Below, in pieces: positions 10,791 to 22,379 of a DNA stretch of 36,084 bases (its first letter is position 1; each line of letters starts with the position of its first letter). The stretch is from contig MCFG01000463.1 of the NCBI GenBank assembly GCA_002104895.1, forward strand, positions 12,501 to 48,584. The letters run 5' to 3'. The notes beneath the pieces are model-generated. The model had not been told where the DNA came from, searched no databases, and saw only the letters and a program-made list of their open reading frames with translations. This DNA comes from Anaeromyces robustus (taxonomy: Eukaryota; Neocallimastigomycota; Neocallimastigomycetes; Neocallimastigales; Neocallimastigaceae). The translations under genes and the position numbers were made by a program.

Positions 10791-13034
10791 TTAAAAAATA
10801 AAGTTTATAAAAACATTAAATCTTTATAATTATAATTATTATTTATCATTGATTTATTAATATATTATATGTATTTTTTTTTTTTTTTTTTCTTTTTCTT
10901 TTTTTTTTTTTTTTTTTTTTTTGGGGAACTGTTTAATTTGTATATAGAATACGTAAATGATTTGCTCTTTTATTTAAAATATAATTCTATTGTCATACAA
11001 AATTAAGATAAATTTAAGATAAATTTTAATGTAACAGTTTTTAACCACAAAGTATTTTTCAAAATTAATTTTTTTTTAAAAAAAAAAAGAAAAAAAAAAT
11101 TAAATTCTTTGAAACATAATCATAAATGAATAATTAGTATTCATTAGTATTCATTAGTAGTGCAGTGCATGTATTATGAATATTATGTATATTAAGTATT
11201 TTTAATATTTTTTTTTATTTTTTATTTTTATTCTTTTATTTTAATATTTTAATAAACTAGATTATCAAATTTTTCCTTTTTTTTTTTTTCACCTAAAAAA
11301 TTAATAATTAATTAATCATCATTCATTGTTAATTAATATTTTTTTTTTTTTTTTTTTAATTATTTTGTTGATTTATTATTTCAATATTTATTAAAATAAT
11401 ATTTTTTGACAAATTACACAAACATTTAAACGGTACAGTTTAAGCCAATAATATTATATTATTTTGAAATATTAAAATATGATTGGTTAATGTAACAATA
11501 AAAGAATAAGAATATTCTCGTTACACAAAGTATTATAATAATGAATAATTCAATGAATAAATAAATAATATATAAATAAATAAATTAAGGATTTTTTGTT
11601 TAATATATTAAAAAAAATTTAAAAAAAAAAAAAAACATTAAATAAAATATTTAACAATATAAAATATTTTAATTAAAATATATTAAATTTATAATTGATG
11701 ACTACATTGTTACATATATTATAATATATATATAATTTGTTAAAGAATTTTAACATTTATATTATTTTATATTATTTTATATTATTTTATATTATTTATT
11801 AAAATCTTAATTTTAATAATTAAAATATTAATTATACTTAAATTTGAATTTATTAATTAATTATACTTTATGTAAATATTTATCTAATAAATTAATATAT
11901 ACATAAAATAATATAAATATATTATATATTAAAATGTATTACAAATAATATAATAATATATGATAGTATATTAAATCCTTTTTTTTTTTAATATTATGTT
12001 GTACAAAATCATTTTTACATATATTATATAATAATATATTAATAATATATTAATAATATATATTGAAAAAGCTGTTAATATAAAATCATCTAAGGATATT
12101 ACATTGGTAATATATTGTATAATATATTATTATATATATAACAAATGTGTTTAATTTATTTTTTTTTTTTTTTTAGTTTTTATTAAAAAAAATTTTTTCT
12201 GTCTTTTTTCTTTTTTTTTTTTTTTTTTTTGCTTATTCATTATATATATTTATATTTAAATAGAATTATTAATATAATATAATATAATAATTCTTTATAT
12301 ATATAATTATATATAATTAAACTAATTTATAATAATTAGTTTATTATTCTTTATTTTATTTTATAATCTTATAAAATTAATATTATATTATATATTATAT
12401 TATACTATATATTATATTATATTATATTATGTCAATGAGAAATAATTATAATTATTAATAATCATAGTAATATTATTATTAAATTTTGAACAAAAAAGAC
12501 TATAGAAATAAAAATAAAAAAAAGAAGAGATTGAAGTTAACTTTTTTTTTTTTTTAATATTATTTCAAAGTTTAATATAATTTACATAAATTATTTATAG
12601 GATTATTTTTATTTCAAATATTGAAATTGATCTTACTTTTCATAAATGAAGAATTATTAATAGGATTATTTTTATTTCAAATATTGAAATTGATCTTAAT
12701 TTTCATAAATGAAGAATAATTAAACTTTTTTATTATTTTTATTATATTTGATTTATTATTATATCAATATATTTTTTAAAGACATTTAATTTTTTTATAT
12801 ATTAAAATGCCTTTTTTTTTTGTGTATTATTTTTTAAATAATAATCAAAAGAAAACATATAATTAGAAATTAAAATTATTTATATATTTTAAGATTAACA
12901 ACAACAACAACAACAATAAAAATAATAATAAAAATAATAATAATAAAGGAATAAACTAATCATATAAGAATTTTTGAATAGTATTTATATAAAGTTAAAA
13001 TAATCAAAAAAAAAAAAAAAAAAAAACAAAAAAA

Positions 13035-13065
<31 letters not shown>

Positions 13066-14124
13066 AAAAAAAAAATTAGCAAAAAAAAAAGAAATAAAAA
13101 AAGCACACTAAATATTTGTTCTGTGTAATTCATTTCAAAACATAAAGAAATTATATATAAAAACAAACAAACAAACAAACAAATAATAATAATTATAATA
13201 AAAATTAAAAATCAAAGGTTCCTTCAATATTGAAATTATTTAATCTTATAATATTATGATTAAATTATAAAATTTAAAGCAAAAATTAATTAAAAAAAAA
13301 ATAATATAAAAAACACAAATAATAAATTATATAATAAATAAATTATTTAATTATATATATAAACAAGATAATTAAAGAAAGATAGGATTGAAAAATATAT
13401 ATAACAATATAATAATTATTTAGATCCATTTATATTATACATTAATTATGCTTTATAAATATAATATTTTATTTGAAACTAGAAGTTAAAATAAATTGAG
13501 AATATATCATTCCATTTTAAAAACAATACCATTGTTTTTTATACTTTCATCATCAATATCTATTTATCATAACATTTCTATTATTAAAAGATAGAAAGGA
13601 TAAAAAAGTAATGATTATTTTGATTTTTATATACATATATATTTTTTTAAATATTATTTTTTGTAGAAAATTTCATTTTCTTGATTATTAAAGTATTTTA
13701 ATGAGCAAATGACAACTTTATATGTAAAGAAAAACCTTAGATTATAAAATAATATTATAAATTTGTTATTAATTTTTTTCTTTCTTTTTTATATATTCAG
13801 GCTATTATATATTATAAATCAAGAGAAGTAACTTTATCATCAAGTATAAATTAAATATTTAAAAATTATTACTCTGAGATTTATATTTGTAATAACAATA
13901 TAGATAAGTTTTTTTTTATTTTTTTTTTAAAAAAAAGGTAAGTAAAATTTTTCCATTGATTTATATATTGTATTTAAATATAATTTCTTTTTATTTAAAC
14001 AATTATATATGATATTAATAAATAATTATAAATTTATTAAATATTTATTATTTTGGTAAATCGAACAAAAAAAAAAGTATATTTATTATTTTTTTCAATT
14101 TATAATAATAAATAGAAATTGATA
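10791..14124. other. long intergenic region upstream of the cyclin gene
   Basis: No gene is recognised over 3.3 kb. The region holds several T runs (10870-10921, 11341-11357, 12210-12230), A runs (13003-13075), a CAAA microsatellite (13162-13181), a run of CAA triplets (12898-12915), the 63-bp duplication at 12598-12723, and a facing pair of CCAAT boxes (11445-11449 direct, 11482-11486 inverted). The last few hundred bases should include the cyclin promoter and 5' leader. AAATAG at 14110-14115 could be a splice acceptor for an unseen leader exon. Confidence 0.55.
12598..12723. repeat. 63-bp tandem duplication
   Basis: Copies at 12598-12660 and 12661-12723 differ at only two positions. Each begins TAGGATTATTTTTATTTC and contains the quasi-palindrome TTTCAAATATTGAAA. 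The low divergence points to a recent duplication. Confidence 0.95.
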
Positions 14125-17100
14125 ATGATAGTGGAAAATAATACAGAAAATCAAATCAATATATTATTGAATGAAGCCTTAAAACATAAAGACTATGATA
14201 TCAAAACTATTGATAAAAGTATAAATGTTATGAATAGGTCAATAAATATTAATGATGATATAAAGAATCAAATAAAAGCAACAGAAGCTACTCAAGAGAT
14301 AATTAAACTTTTTACAGAAAATAATAAGACACAAAAAGAATTAAGTAATCCTATAGAAGATATTGAATGTGCAGCATCTTATCATTTACATTATCATCAA
14401 TCAAAAATTAATTCATCAAGATGTCTTATGAATTTTAATGTATCAACAATGTCAAATTTTGTTTGCTTATTTATTCATTTGAATAATAATATGGAAATGC
14501 CAAAAGACGTAAATATTACAGTTTATGCTAAAGCCATTTTGAAAAAATATGTAGAATTTAGAAAGTTTATACATTATACATTATATCATACAGGAATACC
14601 TACTTCTGTTACAGTCATGTCTTTATATTTTTTCTATATATTACGTTCAAAATTACCACAATATTTTAATAAGCTCTCTTCTATTTATAAAGTTTGGCTT
14701 GTATCATTATTAATTTGTAATAAAGTTTATTTAGATAATTCATATCGTAATATTACATGGGCAAAGGATTTAACTGAACTTCCAATTGAAGAAATCAATT
14801 ATTTAGAATCTATTGTTTTAAAAGCTTTAAATTACAATGTATGGATTTCAGCCGAAAATTTTAACTTTTGGGTACGTCAATTAGAATGGTATATGGATTG
14901 GCTTCATTTTGAAAGCATTTCATCAACCTCCATATATCCAACCTATCATTCTGTTAAACCATCTGTTCCAGATATTCAAGAAAAGGATGAAATATCAGAT
15001 CAAGGTAAAAATTCTAATAATGCTAATGGATTAGATAATATTAATTCGAAGCAATATAATAATGTGGTTATTCCAGCTTCTAAAGTTATACAAGATTATT
15101 CTGCCACTGCTAATTACCAAAATAGTTCATTAGCAAATAATACACTTCAACAACAGCAACAATTATTACAACAACAAAGACAGCAATTACAACAACAACT
15201 TCATCAACAATATAATAATTATCATTTATCAAATACTACTAATGTAAATCCTACTACTAATAATACTACCTATGGTATTAATCATGAAAATAGAAATGAT
15301 TATTATAATATGAAGTTACCTACCCAAAATCAATTAGATAATAATATTACCTTAGATAAATCTAATGAAATACTTCATCTTATTAATCTTATTAACAATA
15401 ATAATAATAGTAATTCTAATAATACCAATGTTAATATTAATGGTATTATAAATCAAAATACTCATTTACAACAACAATTACAACAATACAATATTAATCC
15501 AGAATTACCAAGTCATCTTCAAATACAGGAGTTGCAAAAATTATTACAAGGTCAATATCAAAATTATCAACAACAACAACAAAAGCAACAACAATTACAA
15601 CAACAGTTACAACAACAATTACAACAACAACAATTAAAACGACAACAACAATTACAACAACAATTACAACAACAATTACAACAACAATTACAACAACAAT
15701 TACAACAAAACTATAATAAAGAAACCATTAATAATAATAATAATAATAATAATAGTAATAGTAATGGAATCCCATTACCATTACCAAATTATTATTCAAA
15801 TGCTTCTTCATTAACTGGTACCACAACCTCCTACAATAATACTAATAATTCTGTATCAACTGTTGTCACTACAACAACTGCAATGATGACAACATTGGCT
15901 ACTAATACTAATGATATTTCACAAACTGTACCACCTATAGTATCTATTAATAATGTTCCTGAGAATAATAAAAAGGTACCAATCGTACCTATTGGTAAGG
16001 ATTATGTATATTCTACTAATAATACTATGGATAATTATGTAAACAATGATTTAATCAAGTGGAATGGAATGACTCTTTCTAATCAATCAACTCAATCTTT
16101 AGTTTCAATGCCAACTGAAGTTAATGGTAGTAGTATTATTCCTCCACAAACAAAGGCTCAAAACATATCAAGTCATGAAGCTAATGTAAAACCAATGAAT
16201 GCTATTGGTTCCAATATTATAAAGAGTGATAGTAGTAATCTTCATAATAATACCAATAATAATTTAAGTCAGAATAAGAATTCAATGTATAATTTAAATA
16301 ATTATACCAATGAAGATTTAACTTCTATAACTTCCAATTATGAAACGCAATCAACTGGTTTAACTACAGATGTAAAACATGAAGGATTAAAAGATGTTCA
16401 TGATGATAATTCATCTGTAACTTCAAAAGCTTCAAAAGTTACTCTTCCAAGTGAATCAAAAGCTATTGATATTAAAAAGGGAACTTACATTAGTAACAAT
16501 AAATTTTATTATTATAATCATCATCATCAACCATCACTTGAAGGTGATGAATATAAGAATTCTTTTGATAATTTAAGTCAAATTAGTAAAAAATCTATCA
16601 GAAATAGTTGTATCAATAGTATTAAATTATCTACTAGTTTCAGAAATAGTAGTTACAATTTAGAGCATAAAAGAACAAATACCACAAATGAAAATGTTAA
16701 ACTTTATATGGATAAATTTTATAATAAAAATAAAGATAAAGATGATAATGATGATAATAATGAAGTTTCAGCACCTCTTAAATTTGAAAAAGAAGATATT
16801 TCAGGAAACATACAAAAGGTTGAAAGAGTATCCACTTTAAAAGATCATATTGAAAATAGTGGTTTAATCAATAAGACTAAAGAAACAGAAAATGATAATA
16901 CTTCTTTAATAAGTGATTCTACTGTTAATGCTAATACTATGGAAGATCATTTATTAACTGAATCACCAAAGTATTCAGAAGAATTGATGAAAGAAATTAA
17001 TGTTATCCAAAAGAAATATTCCACTCGAAACCTTCATTATTTGGTATCTGCAGCAAGAAATGCTTCAAAAGATACTTATATGGATGATGATCAAAAGGAA

Positions 17101-20100
17101 ACTACTAAGGATTCAAAAGAAGATAATATTAAATCCTCCTCAGATATTCATAATACCAGCAATAAGAAATCTCCATTTGAAAAGAAGGATAATAATAGTA
17201 TTCCTAATGTTGTTGATGAAAAGAATGAAAATAAAGAAGAAAAATTAAAATTAGAACCTATAAATATAAAAGAAAATAGTACTACCAAAACTAATTCTCA
17301 TGATAAGGAAAATAAATCAGGATTAGATTCTAACAAATTTGAATCACCATTTGCTATTAGAATGCATAAACCAAAACCAAAACCATTAGATCCTGTATTA
17401 CCAAATTCTTTCAAACCACTTTCATTACTTTTCTCTAAAGCAAAGAATAGTGATAGTGACTCACAATTAGATTCCGCTATTGATGATGATTTATTATTTG
17501 ATTCAGAAGGTAATCTCATTCATAAGAATAATGAGAAAAATGCTTATTCTTTATTCAATGATATTAGTGAGGATGACCAAGATCCATTGGCTAAAAATAA
17601 TAATAAAGATGATAAAACTAGTAGTGATGAACCAAAACAATCCTTTAAACTTGAAAATGCTTTAGAAACAGCATTAAAGAAGATAAATACCATTAAAGAA
17701 GGTGAAGTTGATGAGAATCATTCTCCAAATATTAAAACCTATAGTATGTATTTTGCTCCTATGACTAATTTCTTTGATAACCTTGAATTTGATTCTTCAC
17801 TTGTTACTAAGCTTGATAAGAAATATAGTAAATTTTCTAATAAAAGTAAAAGTATTTCTGCTGGTGATGTAGAATATACTCATAATGGAAATAAAGAAGA
17901 ATTAGAAGAATTGGAAAGATATATTGCTGATAGAATTAATTTCATTAGTCCAATTCTTTCTTCTAAAATTAATTTAAGTCAAAAAGTTAATGAATTAATG
18001 GAAAAAAGACAAGAAGCTGAAAAAAGACAAGAAGCTAAAGAAAAGAATCAAGAAACTTCCAATAAGGAAAAATCAAAACATGAAAGTTTAAAACCTAATA
18101 AATCCCAATTAAAGAATATAAAAAATTCAAAACCAACTCCATCTAATGAATCTAATAATAAAAAAGGTGGTGATAATATTAATCATGATATATTACCAGA
18201 TTTTAAACCAAAAGAAATTAATAATAAAAATTCTAATGATAGTCATAAGAGTAAAAGTGGTAATACTGATAATAGTATAAATAGTCTAAATACAAATATA
18301 CAGAAGAACAATAGTAATGATAATTTATTGAAACCAGATAGTAATACATCTACCATCAAGAAGAATCTTTCTGTAAAAACATCTCTTTTAGATAATCCAA
18401 AAAGTAATGAAAAATCATTTAAAATGAGATCTTCTCCATTAAGTGTAGAAATTTTTTCAGAATCAATTGTTGAAAAATCAGAAGATAATAAAGACTTAAA
18501 ATTAAAAGATAAAAAGGAAGAAAAACAAGATCAAAATCAAAATATTAATTCAAATATAAATCATAAAGAAAAGGAAGAAAGTTTATTATCCATGAATCAA
18601 CAAAATAAAATCAATCAAAATAAAGAAAATAAGCATGATAGTATTAGTAATGATAATAATAATAATAATACTACTACTGTAGTAACGAGTTCATTAAAAA
18701 GATCTTCTTCAACATCAAAGGTTTCAAGTTTAAAAGATACTTTATCATTATCCAGTATTTATTATAATAGTAATCAAATGAAACAAGTTACTAGATTACC
18801 ACGTCATGATAGTATTACAGAAGCATCTACTAGGAAAAAATCTCTAAGAAGAAATCCAAGTAAAAGTCAAAAACAATTTGAAAAAGATAGAAAGGAACTT
18901 ATTGATTTATTTAATGCTCCATTTGAAAAATCTAAAAATAAAACTACAACAACTCCAACAACCGCAACTACAACCACAACCAAAACTAATTCTTCTCCAT
19001 CTTCAAATATTAATACCTCTACTATAAATTCAAATACAACTAATTTAATACCTAATCCAACTATTATACATAAAAGTAGAACTATAAGTCTACCACCAAA
19101 ACCATATGATCTTAATATTAAAACTAATAATTCTTATGGTTATACCAATGTAACAGCTAATGGAATGAATTATTCAAATTTAGATGATAATAAAAATATT
19201 AATTTGAATCGACAAAGTCATTATGATAATAATAATAATAATAATAATAATAATGGTAATATGGATGTTAATCAAGAAAAAAATAAACCTCCTAGAAGTA
19301 ATAGTATGACGATGCAAAATGTTTTCCAAAATGTTATCCCATCTCTATATCAATTTATTTCAAAACCAAAGTCATTCTTACCTTCTATTGGTAAAAAGAA
19401 ATATAGTGATAATGAAACTGATTTATATCCAAATGAAAGTTCTACTAAAACTCATTTAACTAATGAAAATTCTTCCTATGGTATTGATATTGTGAATAAT
19501 GATAATTATTCTAATAATTCAATGATGGCTAATACTTCAACCTCAGGTTTACCACAAAATCTTAACCTATATAGTCAATTATCCACTACAAATACTTCTA
19601 ATAGGAACGGTTCTTCTTCAAGTGCAAATTCTACTCCTATTACTACGACAAATACTATGATTGATGATGATATTAATAATCATAATTTAATGAATAATTA
19701 TATTAATAATGAACATCCTTTATCTTCACAAATTCAAGTTCCTCAAACGTCTACTTCATCTAATTATTATAATAATACCAATAGAGTAGATAATGTTCAA
19801 AGAACAAATAGTCTTTTTTATTCTATCAATAGAAATAAATCTACACCTTCTTTAACTACTCTTGTTAATCCACCTTCAAATTATAAATCTTTAAGTAATA
19901 ATAATTCACCATATTATAGTAATTCTACTTTATCTTCTATGACAACTTTAGATTTAGAAGATATTAAAAGAAAAGCTAAAACGCTTCCAAGAAATCATAC
20001 CTTAAATATTAACGAATCTCAACTTAACACATCTTCAAATTATATCACATCTTTGAATAATTTTAATACTACTAATACTAATAATAATAATGATCATAAT

Positions 20101-21246
20101 CATACTAATCATACTACTAATAATAATAATATTAACAATAACATCAACAAAAATAACAATACTATTACTGCTACTTCTACTATTAATACTAATACTAATA
20201 CTAATAATAACAATAATGGTAGTAGTAGTAATATAAGTACTCCATTATCTGCAAAATCTACTAATTCATCGTTAAATCATTATTCATCTAATCCAAATCA
20301 TATCATAATTAATCAACAACTTCTTTCTCCATATCATGAAAATACATCTCAAGCTCAATCACAAAATCCACAATTACAGTCACAATTACAATTACCATTA
20401 CAATCACAACCACAACTTCAATCACAATCACAGTCACAGTCACAACTACAGTCTTCTCAATCTAAACAAAATTCATACCTTTATCATCAAATTGCTCCAT
20501 TATCATCTTTAACAATTAATACCAATATTAAACCTCCTAATCCATTAGATAATATATATGCTACTCCAGTCAATACACCAACTCCTTCATCTTCCATGAA
20601 TGGAACTATGATTAATAATAATAATAATTTATCTATAATATCTCCACATTCAAAATTAAACGTTAATGAACCTTTAGCATATCAACCACAACAACAACAT
20701 GAACAAATTAATTCAAAAATCCATATACAAACTCATATTAATTCTAATCCTTTCATTAAACCTAATTCAGCTACTACTACTCCAACAAAAGCAAGTTATA
20801 TTAATTCTTTTCATTCTCATAATAGATGTAGAAGTTTAAGTAATTATGAAATTTCAAGATTAGATAATGCTAAATTTAATACATCTACATTAAATCTTAC
20901 ACCTTTATCAGCATTATCCCCCTATGATGTTACACAACATCAAACCTCACAACAACCATTACAAATACCCACTAATTTAATTTCATTAAATTATGGTAAT
21001 AATAATAGTAGTAATTGTAATGAATCCAAAGAAAGGAATTCTATGCATTATCATCCACCTGTAGTTATGAATGGTTTAAACAATAATTCTAATTCTAATT
21101 CCAATTCCAATTCCAATAATAATACTAATAATAATAATAATACTAATCTTCATTCATTATATCCAAATGTTACTGTAAATCAAAATCATTATGATTCAAC
21201 AACTCTTAATGACATGAATGATCTTGAAATTATTTGTAACAAATAG
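14125..21246 (+). CDS. Pcl/Pho80-like cyclin with a giant Asn/Gln/Ser-rich tail
   Basis: Single uninterrupted frame of 2373 codons. I take ATG at 14125 (MIVENNTENQINILL) as the start; the frame is open 6 nt further up but only through a TTG. Residues about 100-255 form a cyclin box: VSTMSNFVCLFIHL, then TGIPTSVTVMSLYFFYILR, VWLVSLLICNKVYLDNSYRN, TWAKDLTELPIEEINYLE and ALNYNVWISAENFNFW. The pattern (L/S)-L-x-x-x-N-K-x-x-x-D-x-x-Y-x-N-x-T-W...E-I-N-x-(M/L)-E is that of fungal Pcl/Pho80 cyclins, which activate Pho85/CDK5-type kinases. The remaining 2100-odd residues are low complexity. They include poly-Q with LQQQ periodicity (codons at 15466-15708), poly-N blocks, EKRQEA repeats near 18001-18040 and many R/K-x-x-S-type patches such as RKKSLRRNPSKS. 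No other folded domain is seen. Typical Pcl cyclins have only 280-500 residues. Codons are almost all A/T-ending. Which kinase it serves cannot be read from sequence. Confidence 0.85.
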   Translation: MIVENNTENQINILLNEALKHKDYDIKTIDKSINVMNRSININDDIKNQIKATEATQEIIKLFTENNKTQKELSNPIEDIECAASYHLHYHQSKINSSRCLMNFNVSTMSNFVCLFIHLNNNMEMPKDVNITVYAKAILKKYVEFRKFIHYTLYHTGIPTSVTVMSLYFFYILRSKLPQYFNKLSSIYKVWLVSLLICNKVYLDNSYRNITWAKDLTELPIEEINYLESIVLKALNYNVWISAENFNFWVRQLEWYMDWLHFESISSTSIYPTYHSVKPSVPDIQEKDEISDQGKNSNNANGLDNINSKQYNNVVIPASKVIQDYSATANYQNSSLANNTLQQQQQLLQQQRQQLQQQLHQQYNNYHLSNTTNVNPTTNNTTYGINHENRNDYYNMKLPTQNQLDNNITLDKSNEILHLINLINNNNNSNSNNTNVNINGIINQNTHLQQQLQQYNINPELPSHLQIQELQKLLQGQYQNYQQQQQKQQQLQQQLQQQLQQQQLKRQQQLQQQLQQQLQQQLQQQLQQNYNKETINNNNNNNNSNSNGIPLPLPNYYSNASSLTGTTTSYNNTNNSVSTVVTTTTAMMTTLATNTNDISQTVPPIVSINNVPENNKKVPIVPIGKDYVYSTNNTMDNYVNNDLIKWNGMTLSNQSTQSLVSMPTEVNGSSIIPPQTKAQNISSHEANVKPMNAIGSNIIKSDSSNLHNNTNNNLSQNKNSMYNLNNYTNEDLTSITSNYETQSTGLTTDVKHEGLKDVHDDNSSVTSKASKVTLPSESKAIDIKKGTYISNNKFYYYNHHHQPSLEGDEYKNSFDNLSQISKKSIRNSCINSIKLSTSFRNSSYNLEHKRTNTTNENVKLYMDKFYNKNKDKDDNDDNNEVSAPLKFEKEDISGNIQKVERVSTLKDHIENSGLINKTKETENDNTSLISDSTVNANTMEDHLLTESPKYSEELMKEINVIQKKYSTRNLHYLVSAARNASKDTYMDDDQKETTKDSKEDNIKSSSDIHNTSNKKSPFEKKDNNSIPNVVDEKNENKEEKLKLEPINIKENSTTKTNSHDKENKSGLDSNKFESPFAIRMHKPKPKPLDPVLPNSFKPLSLLFSKAKNSDSDSQLDSAIDDDLLFDSEGNLIHKNNEKNAYSLFNDISEDDQDPLAKNNNKDDKTSSDEPKQSFKLENALETALKKINTIKEGEVDENHSPNIKTYSMYFAPMTNFFDNLEFDSSLVTKLDKKYSKFSNKSKSISAGDVEYTHNGNKEELEELERYIADRINFISPILSSKINLSQKVNELMEKRQEAEKRQEAKEKNQETSNKEKSKHESLKPNKSQLKNIKNSKPTPSNESNNKKGGDNINHDILPDFKPKEINNKNSNDSHKSKSGNTDNSINSLNTNIQKNNSNDNLLKPDSNTSTIKKNLSVKTSLLDNPKSNEKSFKMRSSPLSVEIFSESIVEKSEDNKDLKLKDKKEEKQDQNQNINSNINHKEKEESLLSMNQQNKINQNKENKHDSISNDNNNNNTTTVVTSSLKRSSSTSKVSSLKDTLSLSSIYYNSNQMKQVTRLPRHDSITEASTRKKSLRRNPSKSQKQFEKDRKELIDLFNAPFEKSKNKTTTTPTTATTTTTKTNSSPSSNINTSTINSNTTNLIPNPTIIHKSRTISLPPKPYDLNIKTNNSYGYTNVTANGMNYSNLDDNKNINLNRQSHYDNNNNNNNNNGNMDVNQEKNKPPRSNSMTMQNVFQNVIPSLYQFISKPKSFLPSIGKKKYSDNETDLYPNESSTKTHLTNENSSYGIDIVNNDNYSNNSMMANTSTSGLPQNLNLYSQLSTTNTSNRNGSSSSANSTPITTTNTMIDDDINNHNLMNNYINNEHPLSSQIQVPQTSTSSNYYNNTNRVDNVQRTNSLFYSINRNKSTPSLTTLVNPPSNYKSLSNNNSPYYSNSTLSSMTTLDLEDIKRKAKTLPRNHTLNINESQLNTSSNYITSLNNFNTTNTNNNNDHNHTNHTTNNNNINNNINKNNNTITATSTINTNTNTNNNNNGSSSNISTPLSAKSTNSSLNHYSSNPNHIIINQQLLSPYHENTSQAQSQNPQLQSQLQLPLQSQPQLQSQSQSQSQLQSSQSKQNSYLYHQIAPLSSLTINTNIKPPNPLDNIYATPVNTPTPSSSMNGTMINNNNNLSIISPHSKLNVNEPLAYQPQQQHEQINSKIHIQTHINSNPFIKPNSATTTPTKASYINSFHSHNRCRSLSNYEISRLDNAKFNTSTLNLTPLSALSPYDVTQHQTSQQPLQIPTNLISLNYGNNNSSNCNESKERNSMHYHPPVVMNGLNNNSNSNSNSNSNNNTNNNNNTNLHSLYPNVTVNQNHYDSTTLNDMNDLEIICNK

Positions 21247-22379
21247 AATATTAAATATTTTATATATTATGATAATTTTTATTTTTTTTTTTTTTTTTTT
21301 CATAATATAATATTTAATTTATAAAATCAATCTTAATCTTATAACCAATTTCATATTTAGTTTTAGTTTTTATTTTTATTGTAATTTTTTTTTTTTTTTA
21401 TTTTTTTATTTTTTTAAAAAAAAAAAATTCTTTTATATTTTATTATTTTTTTTTAAATTCATATAAATTTATATAAAAAAAAAAAAAAAAAAGTAAAGAA
21501 AACAATAAAAAAAAAAAAATAAAAAATAAAAAAAGTTTAAAAAAACAAACTAAAAAAAATAAAAAACAATACAAAAATACAAAAAAATATAAAAAAAAAA
21601 AATAAAAAAAATAAAAAAAAATAAAAAAAAGAAAACAAATAAAAAAAAAAAATTATAATAATCATAATAAAATAAAATTCATAAAAACATTTAAAAAAAA
21701 AAAAAAAAATAAAAAAAAAACATAGCAATAATAATATAACATTAACATTAAAAAAATTTATTGTATTTATATAATCTATTTTTAAACATTCATATATATA
21801 TAATTATTATTTTTTTTTTTAAAAAAAATAAAAAAAAAAAAAAAAAGAAGAAAAAAAAAAAAAAAAGAAAATAAAAATAAAAATTAAAAATTAAAAATTA
21901 AAAAATAATCCTATAAATCGATAATATATATATAATTTGGTATTTTTATTTTTTTTTTGTTAATTTCATTTCATTTTATTTCCATTTCATTTTATTTTTT
22001 TATGGTATAATATTATAAATAATATGGTATTTTTTTTTTTTTTTTTTTATATGATATTAATTGTAGGATATTTTACAATAATTGTAAAAAAAATATATAT
22101 ATATATATTTTTTTAAAAAATTAATATCCAATATATTCCTATAAATTTAATAATTTGGTATCAAAATGTATTTTATTAATTAAATATTTTATAGAATCAT
22201 CATCATTATCATCATCATCATTAATAATCATTGATTGTTTGATGGTTTGTTTGATAAATTGCTTGTTTGATTTCTTTCATTAATTATAAATAATAATAAT
22301 ATTAATAATAATTATAATAATTAATAATAATTATTATAATTCATATAAATATTAAATATTAAATATTATTTATTATTAA
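21247..22379. other. intergenic region between the convergent cyclin and Cys-rich genes
   Basis: Convergent 3' ends with no gene between. Almost the whole stretch is A runs (21470-21730, 21829-21868) and T runs (21281-21300, 22028-22048), so the minus-strand Phe-rich frame at 21537-21728 is a homopolymer artefact. A CAT/TCA triplet run lies at 22196-22222. Confidence 0.7.

Noticed and set aside
12960-13178. Minus-strand Phe-rich frame of 72 codons
   Set aside because: It is a T-homopolymer artefact on that strand, with no conserved features. The same holds for 21537-21728 and 24461-24724.
17000-17665. Open frames of 61-82 codons overlapping the cyclin gene on both strands
   Set aside because: They lie wholly inside the long cyclin frame, and their composition follows from its codons. 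They are shadows.
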